DNA from: Cyanobacteria bacterium UBA2566
Lineage (GTDB): Bacteria; Cyanobacteriota; Cyanobacteriia; Cyanobacteriales; Desertifilaceae
NCBI GenBank assembly: GCA_002340255.1
Contig: DDLS01000062.1
Location: forward strand, 62,001-126,000
Reading direction: 5' to 3'
DNA length: 64,000 nucleotides
Of this stretch, positions 33,998 through 43,171 are shown piece after piece (position 1 is the stretch's first letter; each line of letters opens with the position of its first letter). Position numbers and translations under genes: made by a program. The notes under the pieces were generated by a model. The model did no database searches, was not told the DNA's origin, and saw nothing but the letters and a program-made list of their open reading frames with translations.

Positions 33998-34168
33998 TTA
34001 CTCTTCTTCTTCATCCTCATCAGAAGGATAGACAAAATTGGATCGTCCCGTAAGGATGGACTTACCCAGAGACATAGCTTTCTGGGCTTCTAGTGCTGCC
34101 TTGCGTTTCCAGACAGCGCGACGCTGATTGCGTTTTGTTTTAGAGGTTTTCTTCTTTGGAACAGCCAT
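33998..34168 (-). CDS. rpmF: 50S ribosomal protein L32
   Basis: This 56-residue L32 starts MAVPKKKTSKTKRNQRRAVW, the family hallmark. It continues KRKAALEAQKAMSLGKS and SILTGRSNFVYP and ends with an acidic tail DEDEEEE. The zinc-binding Cys residues present in some L32 proteins are absent, as is normal for cyanobacterial L32. ATG at 34168, TAA at 34000-33998. It stands alone on the minus strand. Confidence 0.96.
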   Translation of the reverse strand: MAVPKKKTSKTKRNQRRAVWKRKAALEAQKAMSLGKSILTGRSNFVYPSDEDEEEE

Positions 34169-34227
34169 AGGATGTCAGAGTCTCTCTTAAGAGGGCAATT
34201 TTTCCACAACCTTCCAATTATACAGAA

Positions 34228-34262
34228 GGCAATAGGCAATAGGCAATAGGCAATAGGCAAAA
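34228..34262. repeat. Heptamer tandem repeat (GGCAATA)x4 plus one variant
   Basis: Four perfect GGCAATA units are followed by GGCAAAA, between rpmF and the orthocaspase-like gene. The unit is the reverse of TATTGCC also seen at 1140 and 36341, so it is a dispersed family of short tandem repeats. Confidence 0.8.
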
Positions 34263-34424
34263 TGAGTAAAGGTTTCTCTCTCCCATTCTCCTCCATCTCT
34301 GGGTATCGAGTGTGCCCACGTCCCCTCTCCAATCCCCTCTTGTGACCAAGGACAATACCCGATACATTAAAGACAAATTCAAAGACACTAACCATCAAGG
34401 CACTAGGTATATTAGGAGTGGGTC

Positions 34425-36254
34425 ATGGGAAAAACTAGGGCGATCGCCATCGGCATTAATCAGTATCAGTATTTCCAGCCGTTAAGCTATGCCCAACAAG
34501 ATGCCCAAGCATTTTGTGATTTTTGGACGTATCAAGCTGGGTTATCTCTCGATCAATGCTTACTCTTGAGTGAGGTTTCTCAACCCATTCAGGGTGAATC
34601 AACTTACCCCGATCGCCCCACAATAGAAGGATGGATTGAGAAAATTTCTAGTGGCAATCATCCACAATTCCAGTTCGATCCAGAAGATCGCCTCTGGCTG
34701 TTCTTTAGTGGTTATGGTTCCAGTGTCGATGGCATAGACTATCTGATGCCCATTGACAGCGATCCCAATCAAGTCAGCACCACAGGAATCTCTATGGCTT
34801 GGTTATTCAACTCTCTAGCCAACTTACCGACTCAAAATCTGTTGGTGGTGTTAGATATGAATCGGCCATCGAGTTTGCAAATTGGGGGACTTTTAGGGAA
34901 TCAGACCGCTAATTTAGCGCGAGAACTAGAAATTGCCACTCTTCTTTCATGTCAACCCGGTCAATTTTCCCAAGAGACCTTAGAATTACGACAAGGGTTA
35001 TTTACGGCTGCTTTGCTGGAAGGATTGCGATCGGGTCAATGCAGTACATTAGCGAGTTTAGATCATTATCTGCACCGTCGGCTAATGGAATTGAGCGATC
35101 AACACAATCGACCCAACCAACAAGCCTTGATGGTGGTGAATCCTCCCGGCCGAGTTCATCGGGTGATTTTACCGATTGAGGAGACCGAAACAGAGGAAGC
35201 CCTTTCTCAAAGTTCCAGTACCGCTGAACCATTAAGTGTTCCGTCCGGTTCTGGGGTTATTCCTCAGCCAAGCCCTGTTGTCCAGAAAACCTCAACAGAT
35301 ATTCATAAGCCTATGGAACCTGACAAAAAACCCCAATCTCAAGACCCCAAATCCAATGAAGAAGATGCACAATTTTGGCGATTACTGATTCTGGCTTGGG
35401 GGGGTATTGCCCTAATTTTGATTGGAGGAGTCTTTTTACGCAATCGTAATGCGTTAACTACGGTCGAAACACCACCTAGTCCAGCAGTGACTGAGCCAGT
35501 TGCGGGTTCTCCGGCTCCAACTCCTGCCGCAAGTCCTTCGGAAGTGGTGGTGATTCCTGCCCCGGCTAATTCTCCAGTAGCGGCGACTCCAGCGCCTTCT
35601 CCAGCGGTTCCTCAAGCTCCAGCGACTGTAGCTACACCGGCTCCCGCTCCCCAGCCTCAGCCAGTGAGTGCCCCAACCTTGACCCAGGTGACGAGTATTT
35701 TAGGCTCTCAGCAAGCGTCGCTATATGTAAAGGCGATTGAAGAAGCGCGGAAAATTTCGGCAGATAATCCCAATTATGCTGAGGCTCAAGGAAAAATTGA
35801 GCTATGGAGTCAAGCAATTATGGATATTGCCATGGGTCGGGCAGCTCAAGGGCAATTTGAGGGGGCGATCGCTGCTGCCCAACTTGTGCCACCCGAAGTA
35901 TCGGCTTATTCAGCAGCTCAAAGTTCAATGACCACGTGGCAACAGCAGGCAGCCCAAGCCCAGGCGAATCAGGTCGTGATTCAACAAGCCAGTACTAAGA
36001 TTAAGGCTAATCAAGCGTCTTCTTATAATCAGGCGATCGCCCAGGTGAAGACGATTGGGACGGATCAACCCCGATATAGCCAAGCTCAAACACTGGCCAA
36101 CCAATGGAGTAGTGAAATCCTCAAAATTGCCTACCGTCGATTAGCCAGTGATGGTCCGGCACAGGCGATCGCGGCGGCTGAATTGGTTCCCGAAAACACG
36201 GCAGCTTATGCAGAAGCCCAACGGGCGATCGCCGTTTGGCAAACTCGCTCATAA
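34425..36254 (+). CDS. Orthocaspase-like protein with both catalytic residues lost
   Basis: This 609-residue protein has an N-terminal p20-like caspase fold (about 1-240): AIAIGINQYQYFQPL, LFFSGYGSS and LLVVLDMNRPS. The catalytic His of SGHG is Tyr97 and the catalytic Cys of DxCxSG is Asn146, so proteolysis by the caspase mechanism is not expected. The loop YLMPIDSDPNQ is as in orthocaspases. Low-complexity Ser/Thr linker, one transmembrane helix (LLILAWGGIALILIGGVFL, about 322-340), a Pro/Ala-rich linker (about 350-425), and a helical repeat domain (about 435-605, with repeats such as IAAAQLVPPEVSAYSAAQ and IAAAELVPENTAAYAEAQ) follow. It may act as a pseudo-enzyme or scaffold. Confidence 0.85.
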   Translation: MGKTRAIAIGINQYQYFQPLSYAQQDAQAFCDFWTYQAGLSLDQCLLLSEVSQPIQGESTYPDRPTIEGWIEKISSGNHPQFQFDPEDRLWLFFSGYGSSVDGIDYLMPIDSDPNQVSTTGISMAWLFNSLANLPTQNLLVVLDMNRPSSLQIGGLLGNQTANLARELEIATLLSCQPGQFSQETLELRQGLFTAALLEGLRSGQCSTLASLDHYLHRRLMELSDQHNRPNQQALMVVNPPGRVHRVILPIEETETEEALSQSSSTAEPLSVPSGSGVIPQPSPVVQKTSTDIHKPMEPDKKPQSQDPKSNEEDAQFWRLLILAWGGIALILIGGVFLRNRNALTTVETPPSPAVTEPVAGSPAPTPAASPSEVVVIPAPANSPVAATPAPSPAVPQAPATVATPAPAPQPQPVSAPTLTQVTSILGSQQASLYVKAIEEARKISADNPNYAEAQGKIELWSQAIMDIAMGRAAQGQFEGAIAAAQLVPPEVSAYSAAQSSMTTWQQQAAQAQANQVVIQQASTKIKANQASSYNQAIAQVKTIGTDQPRYSQAQTLANQWSSEILKIAYRRLASDGPAQAIAAAELVPENTAAYAEAQRAIAVWQTRS

Positions 36255-36289
36255 CATATAGCCCTGAAAGCCAACAGATTCACAACTCT

Positions 36290-36319
36290 GAAGGGATACA
36301 ACCGGTTCGTTGTATCCCT
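36290..36319 (+). terminator. Hairpin terminator of the orthocaspase-like gene
   Basis: AAGGGATACAAC pairs perfectly with GTTGTATCCCTT around CGGTTC, 36 bases after the stop. The following bases are ATTCATT, so the T tract is weak but the 12-base stem is strong. Confidence 0.65.
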
Positions 36320-36476
36320 TATTCATTAGAAAATTTATTGCCTATTGCCTTGGGGCACAGCAGAATCCTAAAAAAAGGTTTAAACTTCTTTACGCACAGT
36401 TCCCCTTCCAATCTTTTATACTGGCCAAGCTACCGATCAAGGCAATGATAGTCACTTTTTCCCCCTTATAAATCCC

Positions 36477-39473
36477 ATGTCCGATGAGTATATTGTGGTT
36501 AAAACCAGTGAATATACTTCCCTTCAAGAGGAAGTAAAACGCCTCAGAGAAAAGGTATCGGCACTTGAACAGCCAACCCAAATTCAACCTGAACTTATCC
36601 AGGTGGCTCAACAAAAAGCCCTTTTAGCCGTCATTACGCGCATTCGTCAATCTCTGGATCTGGAAACTATTTTCCAATCAACAGCGATAGAAGTACGACA
36701 ACTATTAAATGCCGATCGGGTAGGCATGTATCAATTTGCTGAAAACTCTAACTACCAATGGGGGGAATTTGTCTCGGAGGATGTCTTACCACCTTTTTCT
36801 TCCACTTTAACTGCTCGAATTGAAGATCGCTGTTTTGGCGATAATTATGCCCAATATTACCAAGAAGGACGAATTTGGGCTTGCAATGATATTTATGCAC
36901 AAGGCTTAAATACTTGCCATATTCAGATCTTAGAGCAATTCCAAGTCCAAGCTAATTTGGTGGTTCCCCTCCTAAAGGGAGAGATATTATGGGGACTTCT
37001 CTGTATTCATCAGTGTCGTACTCCTCGATGTTGGCAACCCCAAGAAATAGAATTTGTTTCCCAGATCGCGGTTCATTTAGGAGTTGCTCTACAGCAGGCA
37101 GAAGTCTTAGCTGGGCAAAAACAACAGTCAGATCGGTTAGCTAAAGCGGTAGCTCAGGCTGTGGATCGGGAACAGGCGATCGCTGCTGTAATCACAAAAA
37201 TCCGCCAATCCCTCGATCTCGATACCATTTTTCGCACCACCACCGATGAAGTCCGTCAACTCCTCAAAGCCGATCGAGTCGTCATTTATCGTTTTAACGA
37301 TGACTGGAGTGGAAAATTTGTTGTAGACTCCGTCGCTCCGATGTGGAAATCCTTAATTATCGGGCAACAGGAAAATCCAGGTTTGAACTGTAAGATTGGT
37401 GAATGTAGCCTCAAAAATCTAGAACATTTGTCCGTCACAGATACGTACTTCCAGCAAACCCAAGGGCAAGTATTTAACCAAGTGCAATTATTTCGGGTTT
37501 GTTCAGATATCTATAATAGTAATTTTTCCGAATGTTATATTCAGGCCTTAGAATCCTATCAAGCTAGAGCCTATGCCATTGTCGCCATTTATCAACACCA
37601 GCGTCTATGGGGCTTATTGGCTGCCTTTCAAAATTCCGGCCCCAGGGATTGGCAAGAGATTGAAATTAACTTCTTAGTTCAGATTAGTTCTCAATTAGGA
37701 GTAGCTATTCAACAAGCAGAATTATTAGCCCAAACCCAAAAACGCTCTAGCGAATTAAAAAGCACATTAGATGCCCAACTGCAAAAACGAGCCAATGAAT
37801 TAGAGCAAGAAGCACAACGGGAGAAGGCGATCGCTGAAGTAATTGATAAAATTCGTCGTACCCTAGACTTAGAGACCATTTTTCAAACGGCTGCAACAGA
37901 AGTCCGACAACTGCTGAATGCAGATCGAGTCGCTATTTTTGAGTTCGATCGCGAATCCGACTGTACTCAGGGAAAATTTGTTTCTGAAGATGTCTTACCT
38001 AGCTTTGAATCAACCTTAACTCAAAAAGTTTATGATTATTGTTTTGATTGGCATCAAAACAATAATTATAACCCCGGAAAACTACAAGCCATTTCCGATA
38101 TTTTTACTGCCGATTTATCTCCTTGCTATTTTAATATCTTAAACAAATTTCAAATTCGTGCCAATCTAGTTCTACCCCTAGTCAAAGGGAATCAGTTATG
38201 GGGTTTGCTCTGTATTCATCAATGTTCCAAAGCCAGAACTTGGAACCCCAAAGAAATTGAATTTACCCGTAAAATTGCCATTCAGTTAGGCGTAGCCTTA
38301 CAACAGGCAGAATTACTCTCTCAAGCACAAAAGCGATCCAGTGAACTACGAATAACCCTAGCAGATTTAAATGCCATTGTTGATAATTTAGCCGATGGTT
38401 TATTAGTGACTGATACCCAAGGGAGAGTCACCCGATTTAATCCTGCTCTTTTGTCGATGTTTAACCTAGAAAGATGGCAGCTAGAAGGACAGAATGTTTG
38501 GACGATTTTCTCCCCTGAATTAGAGGAATTGATCGCATTAATTCATAATCGAAATCAAGAAATTATTACCCTTGATGTGAAGTTGGGGAATAATCGCGAA
38601 GGTCAAGCCTTAGCGACCAGTATTATTAAGGAAGGAGAAGGAATGGAAGGGGATCAATGTATGGGTTCAGTAATTCTCATTCGAGATGTCACTGTCGAGC
38701 GGGAAGTAGATCGGATGAAAACTGATTTCTTAAATACAGTTTCCCATGAATTAAGAACCCCTTTAACTTCAGTCCTAGGATTTGCAGAAATGATTCAGGA
38801 GAAGCTGGAAGAAATCATTTTTCCTGCGACTATACAACAGGATAGAAAAGTGAAGAGATCGGTTATCGCAGTCAGTAATAACATTGACATCATCATTTCC
38901 GAAGCAGAACGGTTAACCTCCCTAATCAATGATGTATTAGATATTGCCAAAATGGAATCTGGTCGAGTAGACTGGAATATTCAACCCGTTAATCCAAAGG
39001 TTATTTTGGATCGAGCGATTGCCGTAACTTTTTCTCTCATCAACAGTAATAATTTACAGTTAATCAAAAAAATTAATCCAGATTTACCCGTGATTGAAGT
39101 TGATACCGATCGCCTGATTCAAGTCCTCATTAATTTAATCTCTAATGCTGTAAAATTTACCGAACAAGGAACCATTACTTGTGAAGCAGAGGTTGTAGAC
39201 AACCACCTGCTGGTTTCCATTATTGATACAGGTATAGGTATTGCACCAGAAAACCAGGATACTGTATTTGAGCGGTTTAAGCAAGTGGGGGATATTTTAA
39301 CGAATAAACCCAAAGGAACAGGTTTAGGATTAGCAATTTGTAAACAGATTATTGAATATCATGGGGGTAAAATCTGGGTTGAAAGTGCCCTTAATCAAGG
39401 AAGTAAGTTTTCTTTTTTGCTTCCCCTCGATCCAACAGTGGTTAGAACACATATAGAGGAATTCAATGAATAA
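36477..39473 (+). CDS. Triple-GAF/PAS sensor histidine kinase
   Basis: This 998-residue kinase has no membrane segment. Three GAF domains (about 45-220, 235-410, 455-625) are followed by a PAS domain (about 640-750) and a kinase core. Each GAF has a Cys at the place where phytochrome-type and CBCR GAFs bind bilin: NTCHIQILEQFQVQAN (CH), SECYIQALESYQARAY (CY) and SPCYFNILNKFQIRAN (CY). The first keeps the Cys-His pair. The H-box is TVSHELRTPLTSVLGF with His757; the G1 box is IIDTGIGIAPEN and the G2 box GTGLGLAICKQ. It overlaps the CheY-like gene by eight bases, which defines an operon with it and the GGDEF gene. Bilin binding is inference. Confidence 0.9.
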   Translation: MSDEYIVVKTSEYTSLQEEVKRLREKVSALEQPTQIQPELIQVAQQKALLAVITRIRQSLDLETIFQSTAIEVRQLLNADRVGMYQFAENSNYQWGEFVSEDVLPPFSSTLTARIEDRCFGDNYAQYYQEGRIWACNDIYAQGLNTCHIQILEQFQVQANLVVPLLKGEILWGLLCIHQCRTPRCWQPQEIEFVSQIAVHLGVALQQAEVLAGQKQQSDRLAKAVAQAVDREQAIAAVITKIRQSLDLDTIFRTTTDEVRQLLKADRVVIYRFNDDWSGKFVVDSVAPMWKSLIIGQQENPGLNCKIGECSLKNLEHLSVTDTYFQQTQGQVFNQVQLFRVCSDIYNSNFSECYIQALESYQARAYAIVAIYQHQRLWGLLAAFQNSGPRDWQEIEINFLVQISSQLGVAIQQAELLAQTQKRSSELKSTLDAQLQKRANELEQEAQREKAIAEVIDKIRRTLDLETIFQTAATEVRQLLNADRVAIFEFDRESDCTQGKFVSEDVLPSFESTLTQKVYDYCFDWHQNNNYNPGKLQAISDIFTADLSPCYFNILNKFQIRANLVLPLVKGNQLWGLLCIHQCSKARTWNPKEIEFTRKIAIQLGVALQQAELLSQAQKRSSELRITLADLNAIVDNLADGLLVTDTQGRVTRFNPALLSMFNLERWQLEGQNVWTIFSPELEELIALIHNRNQEIITLDVKLGNNREGQALATSIIKEGEGMEGDQCMGSVILIRDVTVEREVDRMKTDFLNTVSHELRTPLTSVLGFAEMIQEKLEEIIFPATIQQDRKVKRSVIAVSNNIDIIISEAERLTSLINDVLDIAKMESGRVDWNIQPVNPKVILDRAIAVTFSLINSNNLQLIKKINPDLPVIEVDTDRLIQVLINLISNAVKFTEQGTITCEAEVVDNHLLVSIIDTGIGIAPENQDTVFERFKQVGDILTNKPKGTGLGLAICKQIIEYHGGKIWVESALNQGSKFSFLLPLDPTVVRTHIEEFNE

Positions 39474-39855
39474 AAAAGTATTAATTGTTGATGATGAACC
39501 TAATATCCTTATCCTCATGGAACAAGCGCTTGAGAAATTGGAGGATGAAGATGACGTAATTCTCTTAACAGCTAAAAACGGTCAAGAAGCGTTGGAGGTC
39601 ATTGAAGAAGAAAACCCTGACTTGGTTTTTTTAGATGTGATGATGCCTAAGATGAATGGACTAGAAGTTTGTGCCCAAGTTAAAGAAAATTCTAAGTTTG
39701 ATAATATCTATATTATTATGCTGACGGCAAAAGGTCAAGAGTTTGATAGAAAAACGGGCATAGCTGTAGGAGCAGATTTGTATATGACTAAACCTTTTCG
39801 TCCGAAGGAAGTATTGGCTAAATCAAGAGAAATTCTTGGATTTATAAATGAGTAA
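39466..39855 (+). CDS. Single-domain response regulator (CheY-like)
   Basis: This 129-residue receiver has all active-site residues: the acidic pair in IVDDEPNI, the phospho-acceptor Asp in LVFLDVMMPKMNG, the Thr in IMLTAKG and the Lys in YMTKPFRPKE. No output domain exists. Its ATG lies inside the end of the kinase gene (ATGAATAA, eight bases shared), so they are translationally coupled; the GGDEF gene begins six bases after its stop. It probably carries phosphoryl groups from the kinase at 36477. Confidence 0.93.
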   Translation: MNKKVLIVDDEPNILILMEQALEKLEDEDDVILLTAKNGQEALEVIEEENPDLVFLDVMMPKMNGLEVCAQVKENSKFDNIYIIMLTAKGQEFDRKTGIAVGADLYMTKPFRPKEVLAKSREILGFINE

Positions 39856-39861
39856 ATTTTA

Positions 39862-41247
39862 ATGATAAATATTAATTTTAAAAAAATTGTTCTCAAGCCT
39901 AGAATAAAAAAAATCATCCAGCGGCTCATTAATGATAATCATCAAATAGGGATTTTAGACAATCGTCAAATTCCCATTTTAGGAGAGCTAACCCTAACCA
40001 ATGCCCAAGGATATGAAATTGTTGTAGAAGATAAAATTTTAGGTTGGGTCGTCAGCGAAAATATCCATAATTCGGTTGCCCAACTGGTCATTTATTTAAT
40101 TGAAATAGAAGTCAACAAAAAAGTGTTAGCGGCTGATGCTTTAGATAAATACGAAGAACTCAATTTTTTGTATGACATCTCCTCTAAAATATCTACGTGT
40201 TTGCATGTCCATGAAGTAATAAAACTCATGGCGAATGAAGCATTCAAACAAATACCAGGTAATGCCTTAGTAGTCATGATTTATAATGCTTATGAACAAT
40301 CTATGCAAACTTTTTATCCTAAAGCTGATGAAAATCAAGTTATCTTAGGGAAGAAAATTCCAACTAATATCGGAATTTATGGTTCTGTTTTTAATTCGGG
40401 AAAGGCGGAAATTGTAAATCAGGTGACTTTAGATCCTCGATTTATTCCTCAAGAGTTTGAAATTGTGTCTATGATGTGTTGTCCGTTAATGACACAAACG
40501 GGGAAATTAGGCATCATTCAAATTAGTAGCGATCGCACCCTAGACTATACTGCCCAAGACCTCAAGTTATTTACAGCTCTAGCTTCCCAAGCCGCTGCCT
40601 CAATTCAGAATGCCCTATTTTATGAACAACTCCGGGACTATTCTTATACCTTAGAGAGAAAAGTAGCTGAAAGAACTGCTGAATTAGAGCGGGTAAACCA
40701 AGAATTAAATCAACTGGCTAATTTAGATGGTTTAACCCAAGTAGCAAACCGTCGCTGTTTGCAAGAAACATTCGATCGAGAATGGTATCGACTTGCAAGG
40801 GAGAAATCGCCCCTATCCATTATTATCTGTGACGTGGATTATTTTAAGCGCTACAATGATACTTATGGGCATCAAATGGGAGATGAATGCTTACAAAAAA
40901 TAGCCGAAGCCATCAAACAAGCGTTAAAAAGACCAGCGGATTTAGTGGCTCGATATGGAGGAGAAGAATTTGTCGTAATTTTGCCCAACACTCAAGCATC
41001 TGGAGCGTGGATAGTTGCTCAAGAAATCCAAGAGCATGTGCGTCACTTATCCCTCGATCATCAAGCCTCACTCGTTAGTCCTTTCATTACGATGAGTATG
41101 GGACTCTCTTCAACCATCCCCACTCATGAAACGTCAGGAGAAGAATTATTTGAAATTGCGGATCAAGCCCTCTATGAAGCGAAAAAACAGGGTCGCGATC
41201 GCATGATATTTCGGGAATTTAGATCGCCAGATCTTCAACCTCAATAA
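39862..41247 (+). CDS. GAF-GGDEF diguanylate cyclase
   Basis: This 461-residue protein starts with a domain of about 95 residues (IGILDNRQIPILGELTL, VVEDKILGWVVS) that I do not recognise, then a coiled coil, a GAF domain (about 105-260), another coiled coil (ELERVNQELNQ) and a GGDEF domain (about 290-455). The active-site motif is RYGGEEFVVILP, and the RxxD inhibitory site (RPAD, five residues before GGEEF) is intact, so c-di-GMP feedback inhibition is expected. DVDYFKRYNDTYGHQMGD marks the metal and substrate sites. It begins six bases after the regulator stop and closes the kinase-regulator-cyclase operon. Confidence 0.92.
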   Translation: MININFKKIVLKPRIKKIIQRLINDNHQIGILDNRQIPILGELTLTNAQGYEIVVEDKILGWVVSENIHNSVAQLVIYLIEIEVNKKVLAADALDKYEELNFLYDISSKISTCLHVHEVIKLMANEAFKQIPGNALVVMIYNAYEQSMQTFYPKADENQVILGKKIPTNIGIYGSVFNSGKAEIVNQVTLDPRFIPQEFEIVSMMCCPLMTQTGKLGIIQISSDRTLDYTAQDLKLFTALASQAAASIQNALFYEQLRDYSYTLERKVAERTAELERVNQELNQLANLDGLTQVANRRCLQETFDREWYRLAREKSPLSIIICDVDYFKRYNDTYGHQMGDECLQKIAEAIKQALKRPADLVARYGGEEFVVILPNTQASGAWIVAQEIQEHVRHLSLDHQASLVSPFITMSMGLSSTIPTHETSGEELFEIADQALYEAKKQGRDRMIFREFRSPDLQPQ

Positions 41248-41365
41248 CCCAAAGTATCAGAGGATGATGGTATCTCTAGGCTTTAGTGCATCATTCATAG
41301 TTAATTCAATGTTTCATTGCTAAACTAAGATTGGATCGAAATCTTACATTAAGAACCCAAACGCT

Positions 41366-42682
41366 ATGGTTGATGCAAAAACCCAACCCTCTGTCCCCCA
41401 TGTCGTGATTGTTGGAGGAGGCTTTGGGGGGCTTTATGCAGCCCAAAGCCTAGGCAAAGCACCGGTTAAACTGACCTTAATCGATAAACGCAATTTCCAT
41501 CTATTTCAACCCTTACTGTATCAAGTGGCGACGGGCAGTTTATCTCCTGCGGATATTTCTTCCCCTCTGCGCTTGGTTTTAAATCAAAATAAAAATACCC
41601 AAGTCCTTTTAGATCAGGTAAAGGATATCGATCCCGATCGCCAACTACTTACCCTCGACAACCGTACCCTCTCCTACGATACCTTGATTCTGGCCACGGG
41701 TGTGAAGCATCACTATTTTGGCAACGATCAATGGCAAAATATTGCCCCTGGTTTGAAAACTATTGAAGATGCTCTGCTCATGCGTCGTCGCATTTATGGC
41801 GCATTTGAAGCCGCAGAAAAAGAAACCGATCCCGAAAAACAAAAAGCTTGGCTGACGTTTGTGATTGTCGGTGGTGGTCCGACTGGAGTAGAATTAGCCG
41901 GGGCGATCGCCGAATTAGCCCATAGCGTCCTCAAAAACGACTTTCATCACATCGACACCACCAGCGCCAAAATTTTGCTCCTAGAGGGCGTAGATCGTAT
42001 CTTACCCCCTTACGCGCCAAAATTGTCCATTAGAGCAGAAGAAGACCTCACCCAGCTAGGGGTAAGGGTACAAACTCAGACCCTAGTCACCCAAGTCACG
42101 GACGGTTCAGTAACCGTGCGACAAGGAGAGGAAGAAAATGTAATTCCCGCTCGTACCATTCTTTGGGCTGCTGGGGTAAAGGCTTCGAGTCTAGGGAAAG
42201 TACTCAATGAGAAAACCGGAGTTGCCCTAGATCGGGCAGGTCGGGTAAGGGTGGAAGAGAACCTAAGCATTCCCGGTTATCCGAATATTTTTGTTATTGG
42301 TGACCTAGCCAACTTCTCCCATCAAGGAGAGCAACCCTTACCCGGTATTGCCCCTGTCGCCATGCAACAAGGCAAATATGTAGCCCAATACATAAAACAG
42401 GAACTGCGCAGCCAAACCCATTCCCCCTTCCGCTATACCGAAGTTGGAAGTCTAGCCGTAATTGGTCAAAATGCGGCAGTGGTAGACTTAGGATGGATTA
42501 AGCTCACCGGATTTATTGCCTGGTTAACCTGGGTATTCGCCCATATCTATTATTTAATCGAGTTTGATAATAAATTAGTCGTCATGGTGCAATGGGGATG
42601 GAACTACCTGACTAGTGGCAGAGGAGCGCGGTTGATTACCGGTGAAGATTCTCTTCCCAAAGGAGTAATGAGTAATGAGTAA
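41366..42682 (+). CDS. Type II NADH dehydrogenase (NDH-2)
   Basis: This 438-residue flavoprotein oxidises NAD(P)H with quinone reduction at the membrane, without pumping protons. The FAD-binding motif is VIVGGGFGGLYAAQSL, the NAD(P)H-binding motif FVIVGGGPTGVELAGAIAEL, and the late FAD motif NIFVIGDLANF. The C-terminal ATYLIEF-like region (IYYLIEFDNKLVVMVQWGWNY) fits amphipathic membrane association. Cyanobacteria carry several NDH-2 paralogues (NdbA-C) and I cannot assign which. The C-terminal codons (KGVMSNE) are formed by a seven-base AGTAATG repeat (42664-42684), so the end may be variable. Confidence 0.92.
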   Translation: MVDAKTQPSVPHVVIVGGGFGGLYAAQSLGKAPVKLTLIDKRNFHLFQPLLYQVATGSLSPADISSPLRLVLNQNKNTQVLLDQVKDIDPDRQLLTLDNRTLSYDTLILATGVKHHYFGNDQWQNIAPGLKTIEDALLMRRRIYGAFEAAEKETDPEKQKAWLTFVIVGGGPTGVELAGAIAELAHSVLKNDFHHIDTTSAKILLLEGVDRILPPYAPKLSIRAEEDLTQLGVRVQTQTLVTQVTDGSVTVRQGEEENVIPARTILWAAGVKASSLGKVLNEKTGVALDRAGRVRVEENLSIPGYPNIFVIGDLANFSHQGEQPLPGIAPVAMQQGKYVAQYIKQELRSQTHSPFRYTEVGSLAVIGQNAAVVDLGWIKLTGFIAWLTWVFAHIYYLIEFDNKLVVMVQWGWNYLTSGRGARLITGEDSLPKGVMSNE

Positions 42683-42718
42683 TAGGACATTTCCCCGTGT
42701 CTCCGTGTCTCCGTGTTT
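42664..42718. repeat. Two short tandem arrays at the NDH-2 gene end
   Basis: AGTAATG occurs three times (42664-42684, the last unit AGTAATA), crossing the NDH-2 stop codon. Ten bases on, CCGTGTCT occurs three times (42695-42718, last unit CCGTGTTT). Confidence 0.7.
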
Positions 42719-42739
42719 CCCCCATTCCCCTATTCCCCC

Positions 42740-43159
42740 ATGACCCATTATCAAACCCAATTGCATATCAAAACCACAGGAAAGAACTTTTCCGCTATCA
42801 CGGCTCAAATTAAACAAGTAGTCAAAGAATCTGGGATTCAAACTGGATTATGTACCCTGTTTTTAAGGCATACTTCCGCCAGTTTAGTCATTCAAGAAAA
42901 TGCCGATCCTGATGTTTTGCAAGATTTAGCTAACTTTTTTGCCAAATTAGTTCCTGAAGATGGAATAAGTTATATTCATGATGCTGAAGGGCCAGATGAT
43001 ATGCCCGCTCATATCCGCAGCGCATTAACCAAAACATCAGAACAAATTCCCATTCACCAAGGACGCTTACTGTTAGGGACTTGGCAGGGGATTTACTTAT
43101 GGGAACATCGCAGTCGGAGTCACCACCGGGCACTGGTCGTTCATATTAGTGGAAATTAG
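42740..43159 (+). CDS. yjbQ: Secondary thiamine-phosphate synthase family enzyme (YjbQ)
   Basis: This 139-residue protein of the UPF0047/YjbQ group contains LCTLFLRHTSASLVIQENADPDV, the catalytic and metal-binding core, and IPIHQGRLLLGTWQGIYLWEHR. YjbQ shows low thiamine-phosphate synthase activity; its physiological role is not settled. I chose the ATG at 42740 (MTHYQTQLHI), nine codons after a GTG that opens the frame inside a repeat. It lies 58 bases after the NDH-2 gene and 13 before the binding-protein gene. Confidence 0.92.
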   Translation: MTHYQTQLHIKTTGKNFSAITAQIKQVVKESGIQTGLCTLFLRHTSASLVIQENADPDVLQDLANFFAKLVPEDGISYIHDAEGPDDMPAHIRSALTKTSEQIPIHQGRLLLGTWQGIYLWEHRSRSHHRALVVHISGN

Positions 43160-43171
43160 GAAAATATTCAG

